From positions 124,001-188,000 of the forward strand of contig NZ_QQBJ01000012.1 in NCBI RefSeq assembly GCF_003347205.1: a DNA stretch of 64,000 bases. Reading direction: 5' to 3'. Under the pieces are notes generated by a model that was not told where the DNA came from, did not search any database, and saw only the letters and a list, made by a program, of their open reading frames with translations. Each line of letters opens with the position of its first letter. Within the stretch, counting starts at the first letter, position 1. A program made the position numbers and the translations under genes. Positions 1 to 8,324 of this stretch are shown piece by piece. This DNA comes from Mycolicibacterium moriokaense (lineage in GTDB: Bacteria > Actinomycetota > Actinomycetes > Mycobacteriales > Mycobacteriaceae).

Positions 1-372
1 CAGGCCGAGTAGGGCGAGTGCCAACCCACCCCCGGCGCGGGCCACGGTCAAGGCCATCCCGGTGGGCGACGACGCGGCCAGCACGCCGAAGGCGATCGCG
101 CCGAGCAATCCGATCACAAGCATGCGCCGCATGCCGTAGAGGTCGCCCAGTGTGCCTGCTCCGAGTACGGCGGCGGCCATCGTCAAGGTCGCCAGGCTGG
201 CGATGAAGCTGGCGGAACTGGTCGGGATGTCCAGCCCGATCCGTACTTCCGACATGTTGGCCGAGAGGATCGTCGGGTCGGCGACGGTGATCGCATAGGC
301 CAGCCCCATCGCGGTGACGGTCATCACCGCCGCGGTCCTTGAGGCCGTCAATCCAGCTGTAGTAGAAGCCAT
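1..372 (-). CDS. MFS drug-exporter-like transporter, N-terminal part only
   Basis: Reading down from the ATG at 372, 124 codons lie in the window and the rest is beyond the left edge. The visible part is strongly hydrophobic and fits the first transmembrane helices of a major facilitator. A short N-terminal stretch leads into a helix ending in an ADPTIL motif near residues 31-36, the position where DHA2 (14-TM) exporters carry a similar D-x-T-I-x element. The cytoplasmic motif A follows as GDLYGMRRM at about residues 76-84 (G-x3-G-x-R-R type). Family knowledge places such proteins in the membrane as proton-driven exporters of drugs or metabolites; the substrate cannot be read. The gene diverges from the YceI-like gene across 203 bp in which I see no further gene. 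Confidence 0.75.
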   Translation of the reverse strand, partial: MASTTAGLTASRTAAVMTVTAMGLAYAITVADPTILSANMSEVRIGLDIPTSSASFIASLATLTMAAAVLGAGTLGDLYGMRRMLVIGLLGAIAFGVLAASSPTGMALTVARAGGGLALALLGL

Positions 373-575
373 GTCCCTACTCCGGGTTGCCTGCTGTCCC
401 TGGACACCGTGTCCGTGAAGCGGCTTGGCCGGCTAGAGGCCAACGGCCTCGAGATCGAGGGACGAATGCACCGCGGCTTGCCAGGCTTACTCGACCTGCC
501 CGGCCTTGAAATGCCTGGCGTGCGCCGACACGACGGGGATGCCAGACGCTCTCGAACACTCGCTACATTCGAGCG

Positions 576-1127
576 GTGACCGCGAAACCCTGGACCCTGG
601 ATGCCTCGGACGGCCGGCTTCTCGTGCACACCGATGTCACGGGCCGGGCAGCCAAGATGGGTCACCGGCTGACCATCGCTATGAACAGTTGGCTGGGCAC
701 GGTTCGCTGGAGTTCAGGGGAACCCGCCGAGGTGGATCTGACGGTCGAGGTGGATTCACTCGAGGTGCTGGACGGCGAGGGCGGGCTCAAGGCGTTGTCG
801 GGGCCGGAGAAAACGCTGGCGCGGTCGAATGCGTTGAAGGTCCTCGATTCGCAGCGGTTCCCAGAGATCCGCTTCCACGCCGGTGAAATCGACCAGGCGG
901 AAGACGGCTACCGCCTGGTCGGCACGCTGGAAATTCATGGTGTGACCAATGAGTGCGCGATCGACCTGCGCGTCGAGGATCTTGCCGATGCATGGCGATT
1001 GTCGTGCGAGGCGCAAGTCCGCCAGTCCGACTTCGGCATCAAACCCTATTCGATGCTGATGGGCTCGATGAAAGTCGTTGACTCCGTGACCGTGTCGTTC
1101 GCAGCGCAGCGAGCCAGGCAAGACTGA
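576..1127 (+). CDS. YceI-like domain protein
   Basis: 183 residues starting at GTG. The pattern is that of the YceI lipocalin-like barrel: an N-terminal WTLDASDGRL strand pair, a central SQRFPEIRFHAGEI element (about residues 92-105) matching the family's FP-x-I-x-F signature, then GTLEIHGVTNE and a closing VVDSVTVSF strand. No signal peptide is visible, so this is a cytoplasmic member, unlike secreted YceI. The family binds isoprenoid-type amphiphiles; the ligand here is unknown. The protein is slightly shorter than secreted homologues, as expected without the leader. It is not obviously co-transcribed with the gentisate genes, which run the other way. Confidence 0.8.
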   Translation: MTAKPWTLDASDGRLLVHTDVTGRAAKMGHRLTIAMNSWLGTVRWSSGEPAEVDLTVEVDSLEVLDGEGGLKALSGPEKTLARSNALKVLDSQRFPEIRFHAGEIDQAEDGYRLVGTLEIHGVTNECAIDLRVEDLADAWRLSCEAQVRQSDFGIKPYSMLMGSMKVVDSVTVSFAAQRARQD

Positions 1128-1169
1128 GTCTGCGCGGACGCGCGCAGACCGGTGCCGCTTTGAGGCCGG

Positions 1170-1331
1170 CTACTGCTTTTCCACCCGTCGCCTCGCGTCT
1201 GCGTCGACGGCGGTGGCGATGTCATGGACGAGCCTCGAGTGCCACCGCTTGTGCGCCTGCAGGTCTGCGGCCAGTGCATGACAATCCGGGCATTCTTGAG
1301 GGCTCGAGGCTCCGTGCTGGGCTTGCTCCAC
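1170..1331 (-). CDS. Small Cys-x2-Cys protein of unknown function
   Basis: A 53-codon frame. I chose the GTG at 1331 because a strong Shine-Dalgarno (GAGGAGG) lies 8-9 bases upstream; the longer frame from the ATG at 1376 would put that site inside the gene. The protein carries one ECPDCHALAADL segment, where CPDC could be half of a metal site, followed by the amphipathic AHKRWHSRLVHDIATAV helix and a charged tail. I do not recognise a named family, although mycobacterial genomes contain similar short His/Trp-rich proteins. It sits between the YceI-like gene and the gentisate operon, in the same direction as the latter and 69 bp downstream of it. Confidence 0.5.
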   Translation of the reverse strand: MEQAQHGASSPQECPDCHALAADLQAHKRWHSRLVHDIATAVDADARRRVEKQ

Positions 1332-1400
1332 GTTTCTGCACCTCCTCGAAGAAACCGTGCCGTTCCACGGTGGCACGAACCCGACCGTCAGTCCAGACTC

Positions 1401-2114
1401 TCAGAGCCAGCGCGGTGCCTGCGGCAGCTCGCCGCCTGAGGACGCGTCCACCGCGCCCCGCCCCGTGGCCCACCGCACGAGCGCAGGCAGTGATCCGCGC
1501 ACCGGCACTCCGCCGCGGTCACCGACCGGTACGGGCTCGGCCCCCGTCACCTCGAGCACCAGATCGGTTCCGACGTCCCGGCGTCGCCATCCCCCGACGA
1601 TGTCGGCGAGCAGCGACTCGAGTACGACGTCGGGAAAGTCACCGAACTGTGCTCCGTTGTCGAGGTCGACCGCGTGAATCCACACCTCGCGGGTCCGCAT
1701 CCACACCGTCTCCGACGCAGGTACGGTGCGGCCCTGCGCGGTGCGCACCGGCGCGGCCCAGCGCGGCGCGTCCAGGTTCCGCCACTTCTCGTCGAGCCGG
1801 GCTCTGGTGTGGTCGAACAGGTTTCGCAACGCTGCCGCGGAGAGGGTGGCGCCTTCCTTGATCTCGCGTTCGCGATGCTCGGCCGAGGGATACATCGGCG
1901 TCTCGACGCCCGTCGCCGCCCAATCCATCAGCCGGCACAGCGCCGTGGCGTTGTAGCCGACGTGGGCGACCAGGTGCTTGCGGGTCCAACCGTCCAGCAG
2001 CGAGCCGGATTCCAGCTCGTCGTCGCTCAGTTCGGCGAGGCGCTGGGCGAAGAGCGCGGTGCCTCTGCCCGCGATCAGGCGTTGCTCGGCCAGGTCCAGG
2101 TCGTGAAAGCTCAT
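1401..2114 (-). CDS. Mycothiol-dependent maleylpyruvate isomerase
   Basis: 237 residues with the DinB-like four-helix fold of the MDMPI family. It isomerises maleylpyruvate, the ring-opened gentisate product, to fumarylpyruvate, using mycothiol as cofactor. The expected metal ligands are in place: His51 in HLVAHVG, and Glu143 and His147 in REVWIHAVD. These match the zinc triad described for the Corynebacterium enzyme. The C-terminal third fits the MDMPI C-terminal domain. The ATG at 2114 lies 7 bp after the stop of the hydrolase gene, so this is the last gene of a three-gene catabolic operon. A mycothiol enzyme is good evidence that the host is an actinomycete. Confidence 0.9.
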   Translation of the reverse strand: MSFHDLDLAEQRLIAGRGTALFAQRLAELSDDELESGSLLDGWTRKHLVAHVGYNATALCRLMDWAATGVETPMYPSAEHREREIKEGATLSAAALRNLFDHTRARLDEKWRNLDAPRWAAPVRTAQGRTVPASETVWMRTREVWIHAVDLDNGAQFGDFPDVVLESLLADIVGGWRRRDVGTDLVLEVTGAEPVPVGDRGGVPVRGSLPALVRWATGRGAVDASSGGELPQAPRWL

Positions 2115-2121
2115 CGGATTC

Positions 2122-2955
2122 CTACTTCACGATCGTCTTGTTGCGGACCGTGCCGAGGCCCTCGATGCTGACCTCGACGGACTGGCCGTCGCCGATGTAG
2201 CGGGCGGGCTTGCGGGCGTGGCCGACCCCGCCCGTGGTGCCGGTGATGACGACGTCGCCGGGGTTCAGCGTGACGATGTGCGAGATGTAGGAGACCAGTT
2301 TGCCCGGGCTGAACACGAGGTCGTCGGTGGTGGCGCTCTGCATCACCTCGCCGTCGAGACGGGTTTCGATCCGGCTGCCCAGCGTGTAGTCGGTGACCAG
2401 CCACGGCCCGAATCCGCTTGTCTTCTCGAAGTTCTTGCCCTGATCCCACTGCAGGGTGCGGTACTGGTAGTCGCGCATGGTGTAGTCATTGATCACCGAG
2501 TAGCCGGCGATGTGGCCATCGGCGTCGGCCTCGCTGACCTGGTAGGCCGGCTTGCCGATGACGAACGCCAGCTCCGCCTCCCAGTCCAGTTGTGATGCAG
2601 CGTATTCCGGGACGACGACGTCGTCGTAGGGTCCGGTGAGCGCGTCGGCGAACTTCGCGAACAGTGTCGGATACTCGGGCAGGTCGCGGCCCATCTCCCT
2701 GATGTGGGTGGCGTAGTTCAGCCCGACGCAGATGATCTTGCCGGGGCGCGGCACCACGGGCGCGTAGTCGGCGCCGTCGAGTGAGACCGTCCGACCGGAG
2801 GCGTTCTGCGCCAATGTCTCCCAGTCGTCCGCGGCGAGCAAGGCGGACAGGTCGGGGTAGCCGTCGATCACGGTGGCGGTCGATTCATCGTCGACGCGCA
2901 CGGCGGCGGTGGTGCCGTCGGTGCGGACAGTGGCGAGTTTCAGTCCGAGTGTCAT
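2122..2955 (-). CDS. Fumarylpyruvate hydrolase (FAH family)
   Basis: 277 residues from the ATG at 2955, which has AGGAG about 10 bases upstream; an in-frame extension to 3075 would run into the dioxygenase gene. The FAH-fold signature is clear: GKIICVGLNYATHIREMG, then LDWEAELAFVIGK with the metal-binding E-x-E, GYSVINDYTMRD, QGKNFEKTSGFGPWL with the catalytic-site Lys, and GDVVITGTTGGVG near the end. In the gentisate route this enzyme splits fumarylpyruvate into fumarate and pyruvate; the same fold also hydrolyses acylpyruvates. It follows the dioxygenase by 5 bp and precedes the isomerase by 7 bp, so all three are probably on one mRNA. Confidence 0.9.
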   Translation of the reverse strand: MTLGLKLATVRTDGTTAAVRVDDESTATVIDGYPDLSALLAADDWETLAQNASGRTVSLDGADYAPVVPRPGKIICVGLNYATHIREMGRDLPEYPTLFAKFADALTGPYDDVVVPEYAASQLDWEAELAFVIGKPAYQVSEADADGHIAGYSVINDYTMRDYQYRTLQWDQGKNFEKTSGFGPWLVTDYTLGSRIETRLDGEVMQSATTDDLVFSPGKLVSYISHIVTLNPGDVVITGTTGGVGHARKPARYIGDGQSVEVSIEGLGTVRNKTIVK

Positions 2956-2960
2956 TGTGG

Positions 2961-4037
2961 TCAGGCTCCTTTGGATGTGAGGGTGCGATGGAAATGCAGG
3001 GCTTCGACGATCGGGGCGTCGGAGAACATGAACAGGTCGAACTGGGTGTCGGCTTGCAGCGACCACGGCGCCCACGACGGGACGACGACGAGGTCGCCGC
3101 GGCTGACGGCGTGGCTGTGCTCGCCGAGGCGGATGTGGCCGTCGCCTTCGAAGACCTGGAACACTCGCGACCCGACGTTGCGGCGAGGTTTGGTGTGCGC
3201 GCCCGCCCGCAGTCGGTGGAATTCGGCGCGGATGGTCGGCATGACGTCACCGCCGGTGGTCGGGTTGGTGTAGCGCACCGCGGCATGGCCCGGCTCCGTC
3301 GTCGCGGCGTATCCCTCGTCTTCGAGCGCGAGTTGCTCGCGCAGGGCGGCGTCCGTGTGCTCCCACCGGTACGCGGCGATGGGTGAACTGCTCCTGGCGT
3401 CCAGGCCGACCAGCGGACGCAGGCCCGGATGCGCCCACAACCGCTCCGACCGCGAGACCTGCGGGGTGGATGCGTCGGTGACGCCGTCGCAGCCGAACTC
3501 GAAGAAGCCGGTGTCGGCGTAATGCGCGAACGGGATATCCAGTCCGTCGATCCACGCCATCGGCTGATCGGTCTCGTTGTGGTGGCCGTGGAAGTGCCAA
3601 CCGGGTGTCAGCAGGAAGTCGCCGCGGCGCATGGCCACCGGGTCACCGTTGACGACGGTCCACACGCCCTCGCCCTCGACGACGAAGCGAAAGGCGTTCT
3701 GGCTGTGGCGATGTTCGGGCGCGGTCTCGCGCGGCCCGAGGTACTGGATGGCCGCCCACAGCGTGGGGGACACATAGGGCGCTCCGCCGAGCCCGGGGTT
3801 GGACAGCGCGATCGCGCGACGTTCCCCGCCCCGACCGACGGGCACCAGGTCGCCGGCGCGCTGAGCCAGCGGGTACAGCGTCGACCACTTCCACACGAAC
3901 GGCACCGCCCGCGGCGTCGGGGTCATCGGCATCAGCTCGTCGAGCTGCGTCCACAGCGGCGTCAGATGCTCGGCGTCGAAGTCGGCGTACAGCCGCGTCA
4001 GTTCCCGCTCGTCGGTGAGTTGCTGCGTCTGAGTCAT
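2961..4037 (-). CDS. Gentisate 1,2-dioxygenase
   Basis: 358 residues from the ATG at 4037 (AGGAGG seven bases upstream). This is a bicupin ring-cleavage enzyme that uses Fe(II) and O2 to open gentisate to maleylpyruvate. The first cupin holds the iron motif PEHRHSQNAFRFVVEG with a later GWHFHGHHNE. The second cupin (about residues 270-345) has HTKPRRNVGSRVFQVFEG and VPSWAPWS but lacks the full histidine set, as is usual for the family, where only the N-terminal cupin binds iron. It heads the minus-strand catabolic operon, transcribed away from the IclR gene that probably controls it; a palindrome lies 62-76 bp before its start codon. Confidence 0.92.
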   Translation of the reverse strand: MTQTQQLTDERELTRLYADFDAEHLTPLWTQLDELMPMTPTPRAVPFVWKWSTLYPLAQRAGDLVPVGRGGERRAIALSNPGLGGAPYVSPTLWAAIQYLGPRETAPEHRHSQNAFRFVVEGEGVWTVVNGDPVAMRRGDFLLTPGWHFHGHHNETDQPMAWIDGLDIPFAHYADTGFFEFGCDGVTDASTPQVSRSERLWAHPGLRPLVGLDARSSSPIAAYRWEHTDAALREQLALEDEGYAATTEPGHAAVRYTNPTTGGDVMPTIRAEFHRLRAGAHTKPRRNVGSRVFQVFEGDGHIRLGEHSHAVSRGDLVVVPSWAPWSLQADTQFDLFMFSDAPIVEALHFHRTLTSKGA

Positions 4038-4098
4038 CGTTGGCCTCCTGTGAGGTGTGCTTGTCAACGACGCTATGTTTGACGCGCGCCACACCGAT

Positions 4099-4119
4099 AC
4101 AGAATTCTTCTGTGCAGAA
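4099..4119. promoter_or_regulatory. Overlapping palindromes upstream of the gentisate dioxygenase gene
   Basis: ACAGAA-TTC-TTCTGT (4099-4113) has perfect 6-bp arms, and TTCTG-TG-CAGAA (4108-4119) forms a second perfect palindrome sharing its right arm. They lie in the 90-bp gap between the IclR stop and the dioxygenase start, a sensible operator position. The TTCTG/CAGAA half-sites resemble those in the palindrome at the iclR start (4926-4942). Binding is inferred, not shown. Confidence 0.5.
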
Positions 4120-4127
4120 TGCCTTCC

Positions 4128-4934
4128 TCAGGGCTCGATGTCGGCGACGTCGACCTCCAGCTCGCGCACCGCGCGCTTCATCTGCGCGACCAGCGGGCCG
4201 TGGGTGTGGCGTTGGAAACGAACGGCCGGAACCGACACCGAGATCGCGCCGATCGGCAGGCCGGCGTGGTTGTGGACGCACATGCCGAATGCGGCGACGC
4301 CCTCCTCGGTCTGTTCGACGTTGACCGCGAAGCCGGCCTTGCGTATGCCGGCGAGTTCGCGCCGGAACTGGTCGAACTCGGCGGGGTCGAGTCGACGATC
4401 GTCCGCCTCTTCTTCGTCGTCGCCGTCGGTTTTGAGGTACAGCCGCCGCAGCATGTCGTCGGGGAGTTCGGCCAGCAGAGCCCGTCCGCCCGAGGTGAGT
4501 TCGGCGGGAAGGACCTGGCCTCGGCGGTCGCCGACGCGCAGCATCGCGCCCGACTCGACGGTGGCGAGGAACCGAGCTTGGGTTCCGGTGCGGATGACGA
4601 GGTTGACCGTCTCGCCGCAGACGGCGACCAACGCCTCCAGATGCGGACGGCAGCGGTCGGTGAACTCGCGGGTCCAACCCCGTTCGGCGGGGCCCGCGCC
4701 CATAGCGGGTCCCGGGTGGTACGTGCGCTTCTCGTCCTGTACCGCGAAGCCGCGGTACACCAGCATCGCCAGCAGCCGGTGCGCGGTGCTGCGCGCGATA
4801 CCCAGTTCGGTGGCGGCTTGGTTGAGGCGGACCGCTCCGACGTCGCGGAGCATCTGCAGCAGCCGCAGCGCGTTATCGACGGACTCCAGCAGGTAGGTCG
4901 GCTTCTGGATCGTCTTCTGAGGTTTGTTCCGCAC
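4128..4934 (-). CDS. IclR-family regulator of the gentisate genes
   Basis: 268 residues from the GTG at 4934. The N-terminal winged helix-turn-helix (about residues 10-75) reads SVDNALRLLQMLRDVGAVRLN, then TELGIARSTAHRLLAMLVYRGF, typical of IclR recognition helices. The C-terminal effector domain has the family's RCRPHLEALVAVCGETVNL and the closing AFGMCVHNHAGLPIGAISV patches. The likely ligand is an aromatic acid such as 3-hydroxybenzoate or gentisate, inferred from the neighbours. A much longer open frame continues upstream to 5597, but it is the antisense of the transporter gene and is composition-driven. The gene diverges from the transporter across only 48 bp and is followed by the dioxygenase operon. 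Confidence 0.9.
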   Translation of the reverse strand: MRNKPQKTIQKPTYLLESVDNALRLLQMLRDVGAVRLNQAATELGIARSTAHRLLAMLVYRGFAVQDEKRTYHPGPAMGAGPAERGWTREFTDRCRPHLEALVAVCGETVNLVIRTGTQARFLATVESGAMLRVGDRRGQVLPAELTSGGRALLAELPDDMLRRLYLKTDGDDEEEADDRRLDPAEFDQFRRELAGIRKAGFAVNVEQTEEGVAAFGMCVHNHAGLPIGAISVSVPAVRFQRHTHGPLVAQMKRAVRELEVDVADIEP

Positions 4935-4948
4935 AGCAGAACTATATT
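4926..4948. promoter_or_regulatory. Divergent iclR / transporter control region
   Basis: GTTCTGC-TGT-GCGGAAC (minus-strand reading of 4926-4942) is a 17-bp palindrome with one mismatch, spanning the iclR GTG start. On the minus strand TATAGT (4946-4941) ends six bases before that GTG, which fits a leaderless mycobacterial promoter; the plus-strand TATATT (4943-4948) could serve the transporter at 4983. A regulator bound here could control both directions and its own gene. Confidence 0.45.
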
Positions 4949-4982
4949 GCAGTCGGTGTGTGGCCGCGATCACCTTTGAAAC

Positions 4983-6227
4983 ATGGTTACTCGCACTGTC
5001 ACCCCCGTCCCGGCCTTCGAGGGTCGCCGGACGACCGTGGTCGCTGTCCTCGTCTGCTGGTTGTTCGTGGTCTTCGACGGCTACGACCTGATCGTCTACG
5101 GCAACGTGATTCCCAGCCTGCAACGGGACTGGGGAATCGGCCCCGCCACCGCGGGCACGCTGGGCAGCTTGGCGTTCGTCGGGATGATGATCGGCGCGGT
5201 GCTCGCGGGCCGACTCTCCGACGCGGTCGGCCGCAAGCGCGCCGTCATCGGCTGCGCGGTGGTGCTGTCGGTGTTCACCGCATTGTGCGCGTTGGCCACC
5301 GGGCCGGTGATGTTCGGGGCGCTGCGGCTGATGGCAGGCATCGGCCTCGGCGGCCTGGTTCCGACCGCGAACGCGCTTGCGGCGGAACTGATTGCGCCGA
5401 AGTGGCGCGGGCCCGTCGCGACCATGATGATGTCGGGCGTGCCGATCGGCGGGTCGATCGCCGCGCTGCTGGCCATCCCGGTCATCCCGCGGTTCGGTTG
5501 GCAGCCCATGTTCCTGCTCGCGCTGCTGCCGCTGGCTGTGCTGGTGCCCGTCGCGGCGCGCACCCTGCCTGCCCGCACGTTCGGCGAGGTAAACCATTCG
5601 CGGTCAAAGGGTTTCGGCGCGCTGCTGGGTTCGCAGTTCCGTGCCTCCAGCATCCTGTTCGCGTTGGCGACGATGTTCACCCTGCTGGCCTGGTACGGGC
5701 TGGGCACCTGGCTGCCCAAGCTGATGCAGGGCGAGGGCACCGATCTGGGCAGTGCGTTGACGTTCGCGCTGGCACTGAACCTGGGCGCGGTGGTGGGCTC
5801 GTTCGTGACGGCCTGGGGCGCAGTGCGGTTCGGGACGATCCCGACGAGCATCGTCGCGGCGGCCATCGCGGGCGGCGCGCTGCTGGCACTGCTGGCCGGG
5901 CCGCCGGTGGCGTTGGTGTACCTGATCTTCGTGCTGGCCGGCGTCGGCACGCATGGCACGCAATGCCTGATCATCGCCGCGGTCGCGTCGCACTACCCCG
6001 ACGAGTTGCGCGGTACCGCGCTTGGCTGGGCGCTGGGCGTCGGCCGGATCGGCGCGGTGTCGGCGCCGCAGATCGGCGGGTGGCTGCTGGCCGCAGGGCT
6101 TGGCGCCGGGTCGAACTTCGTGTTGTTCGCCGTCTCCGCGCTTTCGGCGGCGCTGTTGCTGACAGTGATCTGGCGCCGCCATGCGGCACCGGCCGGAACC
6201 TCCCGCGCTCTCATGCTGGCGCACTGA
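4983..6227 (+). CDS. Aromatic acid:H+ symporter (MFS, AAHS type)
   Basis: 414 residues with about 12 hydrophobic segments. The AAHS hallmarks are present: VFDGYDLIVYGNVIPSLQRD in helix 1, where the DGYD acid pair is essential in PcaK/BenK-type carriers, and GRLSDAVGRKRAVI as the helix 2-3 loop motif A. The central cytoplasmic loop falls near residues 195-215. The protein probably imports 3-hydroxybenzoate or gentisate across the inner membrane, since the next gene, 33 bp downstream, is the 3-hydroxybenzoate hydroxylase. The start at 4983 sits 48 bp from the divergent iclR GTG. Substrate assignment is by context. Confidence 0.88.
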   Translation: MVTRTVTPVPAFEGRRTTVVAVLVCWLFVVFDGYDLIVYGNVIPSLQRDWGIGPATAGTLGSLAFVGMMIGAVLAGRLSDAVGRKRAVIGCAVVLSVFTALCALATGPVMFGALRLMAGIGLGGLVPTANALAAELIAPKWRGPVATMMMSGVPIGGSIAALLAIPVIPRFGWQPMFLLALLPLAVLVPVAARTLPARTFGEVNHSRSKGFGALLGSQFRASSILFALATMFTLLAWYGLGTWLPKLMQGEGTDLGSALTFALALNLGAVVGSFVTAWGAVRFGTIPTSIVAAAIAGGALLALLAGPPVALVYLIFVLAGVGTHGTQCLIIAAVASHYPDELRGTALGWALGVGRIGAVSAPQIGGWLLAAGLGAGSNFVLFAVSALSAALLLTVIWRRHAAPAGTSRALMLAH

Positions 6228-6260
6228 AACCTCACTCGCACAACGGATCAAGGAGAGATC

Positions 6261-7457
6261 ATGTCGAACTTGGACGGAACGAACGTCATCATCGCCGGCG
6301 GCGGAATCGGCGGCGCGGCGACGGCCCTGGCAATGGCGCGCGTCGGCGCACAGGTCACGCTCTTCGAGCGGTCATCGGAGTTCGGTGAGGTGGGAGCGGG
6401 CCTGCAGGTCGGGCCGCACGGGGCGCGGATCCTGCAGTCGTGGGGCCTGCTGGACGAGGTTCTCGCGGACGGATTCCTGCCGAAGAACATCGTGTTCCGC
6501 GATGCCGTGACAGCCGAGACGCTGACCAAGGTGGACCTGGGCGCGCAGTTTCGGGCGCGCTATGGCGGCCCGTACTTCGTTACCCACCGATCCGATCTGC
6601 ATGCGACGTTGGTGAAGGCGGCGCTGGCCGCGGGCGCGGACCTGCGCACCGGGGTGACGGTGAACGACATCGTGACCGACGGCGACGGCGTCGTCGTGAC
6701 GACGGACGACGGAGCTGACCATGTCGCGGACGTCGCGTTGGCGATGGATGGGCTGAAATCGCGGCTGCGCAAGAAGATTTCGGATGATCAGCCGGTGTCG
6801 TCGGGCTATGCGGCGTATCGCGGGACGGCGCCGTACCACATGGTGGAGTTGGACGAGGAGATCGAGGACGTCATCGGCTACATCGGGCCGAACTGCCACT
6901 TCATCCAGTACCCGCTGCGGCGCGGCGAGCTGCTCAACCAGGTGGCCGTGTTCAAGTCACCGGGATACGAACAGGGTGTCGAGAATTGGGGCGGTCCGGA
7001 GGAGCTGGAGCCGGCGTACTCGCACTGCCACGGAAAGGTGCGGCGCGGGATCGACTACCTGTGGAAGGACCGCTGGTGGCCGATGTACGACCGGGAGCCG
7101 ATCGACAATTGGATCGAGGGGCGGATGATGCTGCTGGGCGACGCGGCGCACCCGCCGCTGCAGTATCTGGCGTCGGGCGCGGTGATGGCGTTGGAGGACG
7201 CGAAGTGCGTGGCCGATTACGCGGCGCAGGATTTCGTCGAGGCTGGGCGTAATCAGGCCTGGCCGTTGATCCTCAAGCGGGTCAACGAAGAACGGGCGCC
7301 GCGGTGCAACCGGATCCTGTCGGTCGGACGGATGTGGGGCGAACTGTGGCACCTCGACGGGGTGGCGCGCATCGCCCGCAACGAGCTGTTCCGGACGAGG
7401 GACACGTCGAGTTACAAGTACACCGATTGGCTGTGGGGCTACTCGTCGGAGCGGTGA
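6261..7457 (+). CDS. 3-hydroxybenzoate 6-monooxygenase (FAD, class A)
   Basis: 398 residues preceded by AAGGAGAG seven bases before the ATG. The Rossmann FAD motif [19 protein letters not shown] lies at about residues 9-27. The DG-type NAD(P)H/FAD region is near 155, where the usual DG-x-x-S is DGLKSRLRK. The second FAD motif [20 protein letters not shown] (about 288-307) is the form typical of 3HB6H rather than salicylate hydroxylase, with the PLQYLASGA stretch characteristic. It para-hydroxylates 3-hydroxybenzoate to gentisate, feeding the dioxygenase on the other strand. Together with the transporter it forms the uptake/activation half of the pathway, probably under the same IclR control. 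Confidence 0.88.
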   Translation: MSNLDGTNVIIAGGGIGGAATALAMARVGAQVTLFERSSEFGEVGAGLQVGPHGARILQSWGLLDEVLADGFLPKNIVFRDAVTAETLTKVDLGAQFRARYGGPYFVTHRSDLHATLVKAALAAGADLRTGVTVNDIVTDGDGVVVTTDDGADHVADVALAMDGLKSRLRKKISDDQPVSSGYAAYRGTAPYHMVELDEEIEDVIGYIGPNCHFIQYPLRRGELLNQVAVFKSPGYEQGVENWGGPEELEPAYSHCHGKVRRGIDYLWKDRWWPMYDREPIDNWIEGRMMLLGDAAHPPLQYLASGAVMALEDAKCVADYAAQDFVEAGRNQAWPLILKRVNEERAPRCNRILSVGRMWGELWHLDGVARIARNELFRTRDTSSYKYTDWLWGYSSER

Positions 7458-7468
7458 GAAGATGAGGA

Positions 7469-8248
7469 ATGGCAGGCCACGTGGACGTGCGGGCATACGC
7501 CGAGCTCAACGACTTCCTGGGACCCCAGTCGCGTGGTGTGACCGTCCGCCGGCCGTTCGAACCTCATCAGACGGTCAAGGACGTGCTCGAGGCGATGGGC
7601 ATTCCGCACACCGAGGTGGACCTGATCGTGGTGAATGGGAACGTCGAGGATTTCAACCACCGCCCGGCTGCCGGCGACCGGATCGCCGCGTACCCGATGT
7701 TCGAAGCGATTGACATCGGATCGACAACCAGGCTGCGTCCGGTGCCGCTGCGGGACCCGCGCTTCGTGGTCGACGTGAACCTGGGTCGGTTGGCGTGGCT
7801 GCTGCGGCTGCTCGGGTTCGACGTGGTGTGGTCGAGTGATGCCGACGACGAGGACCTGGTTGACATCAGCCTCGCGCAGCGGCGGATCTTGCTGACCCGA
7901 GACCGTGCGCTGTTGAAACGCCGGATCATCACGCACGGCGTGTTCGTCCATTCCGACGAGCCCGAGGAGCAGGCGCGCGAGGTGATCCGGCGTCTGGACC
8001 TGAGTGAACGGCTCGCGCCGTTCAGCCGCTGCCTGCGGTGCAACGGCGAGCTGGTCGGGGTGGCGAAGGAGGAGGTCGTCGACCGCCTCGAGCCGCTGAC
8101 GCGCCGGTACTACACCGATTTCAGTCGGTGCGTGGACTGCGGTCGGATCTACTGGCGCGGGTCACACCATGCCCGCATGGTCGAACTCGTCGACCGGATC
8201 CGCGGCCAGCTGAGCGACGCGACGTTTCCCGGTCCTCCTTCGAGGTAG
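7469..8248 (+). CDS. Mut7-C PIN-like RNase with ubiquitin-fold N-terminus
   Basis: 259 residues in two parts. Residues 1-90 form a ThiS/MoaD-like beta-grasp fold (VDVRAYAELNDFL... VVNGN... GDRIAAYPMF) without a C-terminal Gly-Gly, so it is not a sulfur carrier. Residues 95-250 are the Mut7-C domain: a PIN-like core with FVVDVNLGRLAWLLRLLGFD and LLTRDRALLKR carrying the acidic metal residues, then a zinc ribbon (CLRCNGEL about residue 190, CVDCGRIYWRGSH about 218). Mut7-C proteins are predicted or shown RNases; the RNA target here is unknown. It begins 11 bp after the hydroxylase stop and could be co-transcribed, though a metabolic link is not evident. Confidence 0.82.
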   Translation: MAGHVDVRAYAELNDFLGPQSRGVTVRRPFEPHQTVKDVLEAMGIPHTEVDLIVVNGNVEDFNHRPAAGDRIAAYPMFEAIDIGSTTRLRPVPLRDPRFVVDVNLGRLAWLLRLLGFDVVWSSDADDEDLVDISLAQRRILLTRDRALLKRRIITHGVFVHSDEPEEQAREVIRRLDLSERLAPFSRCLRCNGELVGVAKEEVVDRLEPLTRRYYTDFSRCVDCGRIYWRGSHHARMVELVDRIRGQLSDATFPGPPSR

Positions 8249-8302
8249 CGCGAACTGCCCGCACGCGGGCGTTTCCGGGTGCGTACGACGGTCGCGCTAC
8301 CT
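8243..8302. terminator. Nested inverted repeat between convergent genes
   Basis: AGGTAGCGCGA (8243-8253) and TCGCGCTACCT (8292-8302) are perfect 11-bp arms. Between them GCCCGC-AC-GCGGGC forms a second hairpin. The left arm contains the stop codon of the Mut7-C gene. The position between two convergent genes suggests a bidirectional terminator or a small intergenic repeat; there is no clear T tract, as is common in mycobacteria. Confidence 0.5.
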
Positions 8303-8324
8303 GAAGCGGGGACTTGTCCTGCGG

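Noticed and set aside
3643-4677. 344-aa minus-strand frame
   Set aside because: Overlaps the dioxygenase and IclR genes in another frame, with an Arg/Pro-rich composition typical of high-GC shadow frames.
4128-5597. Long minus-strand frame that would extend the IclR protein to 489 aa
   Set aside because: The part above 4934 is antisense to the transporter gene, is Arg/His/Gln-rich, and shows no family motif; the GTG at 4934 gives a normal IclR length.
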